Of a stretch of 64,000 nucleotides of DNA, positions 61,898 to 64,000 are shown piece by piece. The notes below the pieces were generated by a model. It worked only from the letters and a program-made list of their open reading frames with translations, did no database searches and had not been told where the DNA came from. Within the stretch, counting starts at the first letter, position 1. Each line of letters opens with the position of its first letter. The translations under genes were made by a program, and so were the position numbers. The stretch is from Rhynochetos jubatus (lineage: Eukaryota > Chordata > Aves > Eurypygiformes > Rhynochetidae), in the NCBI GenBank assembly GCA_027574665.1, contig CM050657.1, positions 28,705,408 through 28,769,407 on the forward strand. Direction: 5' to 3'.

Positions 61898-64000
61898 TTT
61901 CACTAGAAACTTGGGGCGGAAACATGCTTTCCCTGAGTCACAAACAAGTTTGGTGTGTGGGTGAAAAGCATTATTTAGATAAATAAATTATTCCCTCCCT
62001 TAATTACAAGGGGAAAAGCCATATGTGGTTCTTTTGTAAACAACCTACAGCAAAAACGTGTAACATAACATTATCAAAAATGTGTAACATAACATTATTA
62101 AAAAGGTTTAATACCAGTGGGATTTGAATGTAACTGAAGGAACATGGCTGAATGCAGTGAAAGGGAGGGCATTAAAATGCCTTTCATTAAGGAGATATTA
62201 ATTTTTTGCTTTTCTCCTTTATTGCACAAAACTTGCAAATAGCAGGCGGTTATGTACTGGCAAGGAAGCAGCTGTGACGAGTTTCTCTGCTGTCAACAAA
62301 TGGGATAACAGCATGGCACGTGGCTGAAGGACTTAAAGCTGTAAGCTGTGGCTCAAAGGAAACGCTCACTGATGGCTGTAGCTTCTCGGCTGTACCCGAG
62401 AAAACTTCTCTTGGGTAATTTCAAGGGCTGGGAAGGCAGATTACCAATATTGCTATGAGGTAAAAGTTCTGCTTTGGTACTCCAGAAGACCCCAGAGATC
62501 CACAAATATCTTCTGGCAGGTGACAGTAATGAGCTGATGACTTAAAACTTTGAAAAGTCTGAGCACAATATAGAAATGCTGTGGCTGCCATTCCCTTAAA
62601 GCTTAAAGGGCAATTTTTGTCTCTCATATTGGCCCCCTCATCAGTGAATATATTTAGTGGAAGTCTTACATGTAGAGGCAGAAGCCAACTAGTATGGGTC
62701 TTACTCTAAAATGTCCCTCAGGCCCATCAGCCCCCAGCCTTGGTGCTTGTGGCAAGGACTGCGGTAGAATGTAGATTTTTTTTTAGACTGATAAAATATT
62801 GTCTTCCCTTAGGATACTGTTATTAAATGTGTTGGAGTCTTATCAGAAGAAATCATCTTAAATGCAAAATATTTCTGGGTTTTTTATGAGACGTTTTGGC
62901 ACAAAGTTACATGCATTTACACCCTCAGAAGAGCTCAGTAGGCAGCCTTTAATTTTTTAAAAATTGACTTTTGTTGCTCTTGCTGCAGTAGTTGAATATG
63001 TTGTGTTCCGTACATAGGGTGGTACTACACTTATTCAAAACACGGCCTCAAGCTAGCATCTACATCAATGTCAGTTAGGGGTTTCAGACCTGACTTCTTG
63101 TTCAGCATTTGGTCTGGAACTATTTTATGAAAAAATAGCTTACCTACTCCTTCTGCATTCACCTGTGAGACCCCTCAGTCCCTTATTCCTCTTTATGCAG
63201 GAAATAATTCTTTGATAGAGACATTTATGACTTTTCATTACTGTAAATGATGGCTCTCTCTCTCTGTTCAGAGTACATCTCAGCTGAAGTGTTCCCAGTC
63301 AGCTGCTCTAAGAATACCTACCCTTTAAACTCTGTCTAGCTCAACACACAATTTCCTTATTTTGATGAAGCCCACACTTTTTATGAAACACGCTGATTAT
63401 ATTTCACAATTATCTAAATATATTTCTTCCAGTTTGTAACTTACTTTGGGGCAGCATCTCAGACAATGTTTGTCACACTGGCATATTCAGTTCTGATCAC
63501 GCCCTTGCTAGGTATGCAGGGTGAACCTCAACAAGCAAGTGGAGAGGAGGTCAGAGGGACTGAAGGTTACTCACGTTCTTTAGCAAGGAACTGCTCTAGA
63601 AGAGCCCCTAATACAAGGTTCGTCCAGCAAAGCCCCCACATTTTTATCAGAGGTTGGACAGCTCTGGATTGAGGAAATAGTGACAGTGATAGGGATGTGT
63701 GATTTCTAGCATAATCAAAGGAATAGCGTCAGTAGAAAGCTCTCTAGCTTTATGCAATGTATGACGGTAAGGTTAAGACACAGCTTGCTTTATCATATGA
63801 GAATCGGATTTTGGCATGCATTAGAGAAATGGGATTAGCTGCATCATAAAGAAATCTAGGTCAAAAGAATAAGCCCAATTTTTCATGCTTTGTTGGTCTA
63901 AAAAGTTTTTCTTATGTTCAATGGGAGATACTGCTAGAAGAGAAGAGGAGGAGGAAAGGGGGAAAAAAATCTCTCACTAATGGTCTGAAGTCATGTTCTT
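61898..64000. other. Intergenic DNA, no gene recognised
   Basis: AT-rich DNA up to the window edge. The only repeat noticed is a 24-bp tandem duplication at 62052-62099. No exon, RNA gene or transposable element is recognisable. Confidence 0.6.
62052..62099. repeat. 24-bp tandem duplication
   Basis: Two adjacent 24-base copies (aaaaa, then c/tgtgtaacataacattat, then c/t) at 62052-62075 and 62076-62099, differing at two positions. Confidence 0.92.

Noticed and set aside
32400-64000. Search for a second protein-coding gene, such as PID1, the expected next neighbour of SPHKAP
   Set aside because: No exon resembling PID1 or any other known protein was recognised on either strand.
1-64000. CRISPR arrays, tRNA or rRNA genes, bacterial operons
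   Set aside because: No regularly spaced repeats, cloverleaf sequences or ribosomal segments were seen; the window is vertebrate genomic DNA.

Overview
This is vertebrate nuclear DNA, almost certainly from a bird. It carries several truncated CR1 LINE copies with the typical CR1 3' end, and two retroviral LTRs of the TGTGCTGGGTTTGG...GTTAAACCA type that I associate with avian ERVL-like elements. Long AT-rich introns surround one compact CpG island. There is no bacterial-style gene organisation, and most open frames in the window are chance.

One gene is recognisable: the 5' end of SPHKAP (SPHK1 interactor, AKAP domain containing) on the minus strand. Three coding exons run right to left: exon 1 (31736-31803, inside the CpG island), exon 2 (13023-13125) and exon 3 (6543-6653). 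Splice phases fit exactly (68 + 103 + 111 nt = 94 codons). Exon 3 encodes the conserved SPHKAP stretch SLLESTDYWLQNQR...PCQIGF, and exon 2 ends in the family motif TACKK. Exon 4 and the rest of the long protein lie beyond the left edge of the window. Intron 1 is 18.6 kb, intron 2 is 6.4 kb, and at least 6.5 kb of intron 3 is present.

Layout: 1-6542 is intron 3 with one CR1 tail. 6654-13022 is intron 2. 13126-31735 is intron 1, with one CR1 tail, several small tandem duplications and, at its 5' end, a GC-rich minisatellite (73 bp x 2.8) just after the exon 1 donor. About 31190-32240 is the CpG-island promoter. From there to 64000 is upstream intergenic DNA. It holds a 1 kb broken CR1 with reverse-transcriptase remnants (33155-34190), two more CR1 scraps, homopolymer and simple repeats, a possible divergent non-coding exon, two regions that look like conserved non-coding DNA, and two solo LTRs of one family in opposite orientation (59836-60616 plus, 61128-61892 minus). 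I found no second protein-coding gene.

I see no new biological system. The points most worth checking are the avian SPHKAP first exon and its minisatellite, the inverted solo-LTR pair, and the unexplained conserved-looking or repeated segments.
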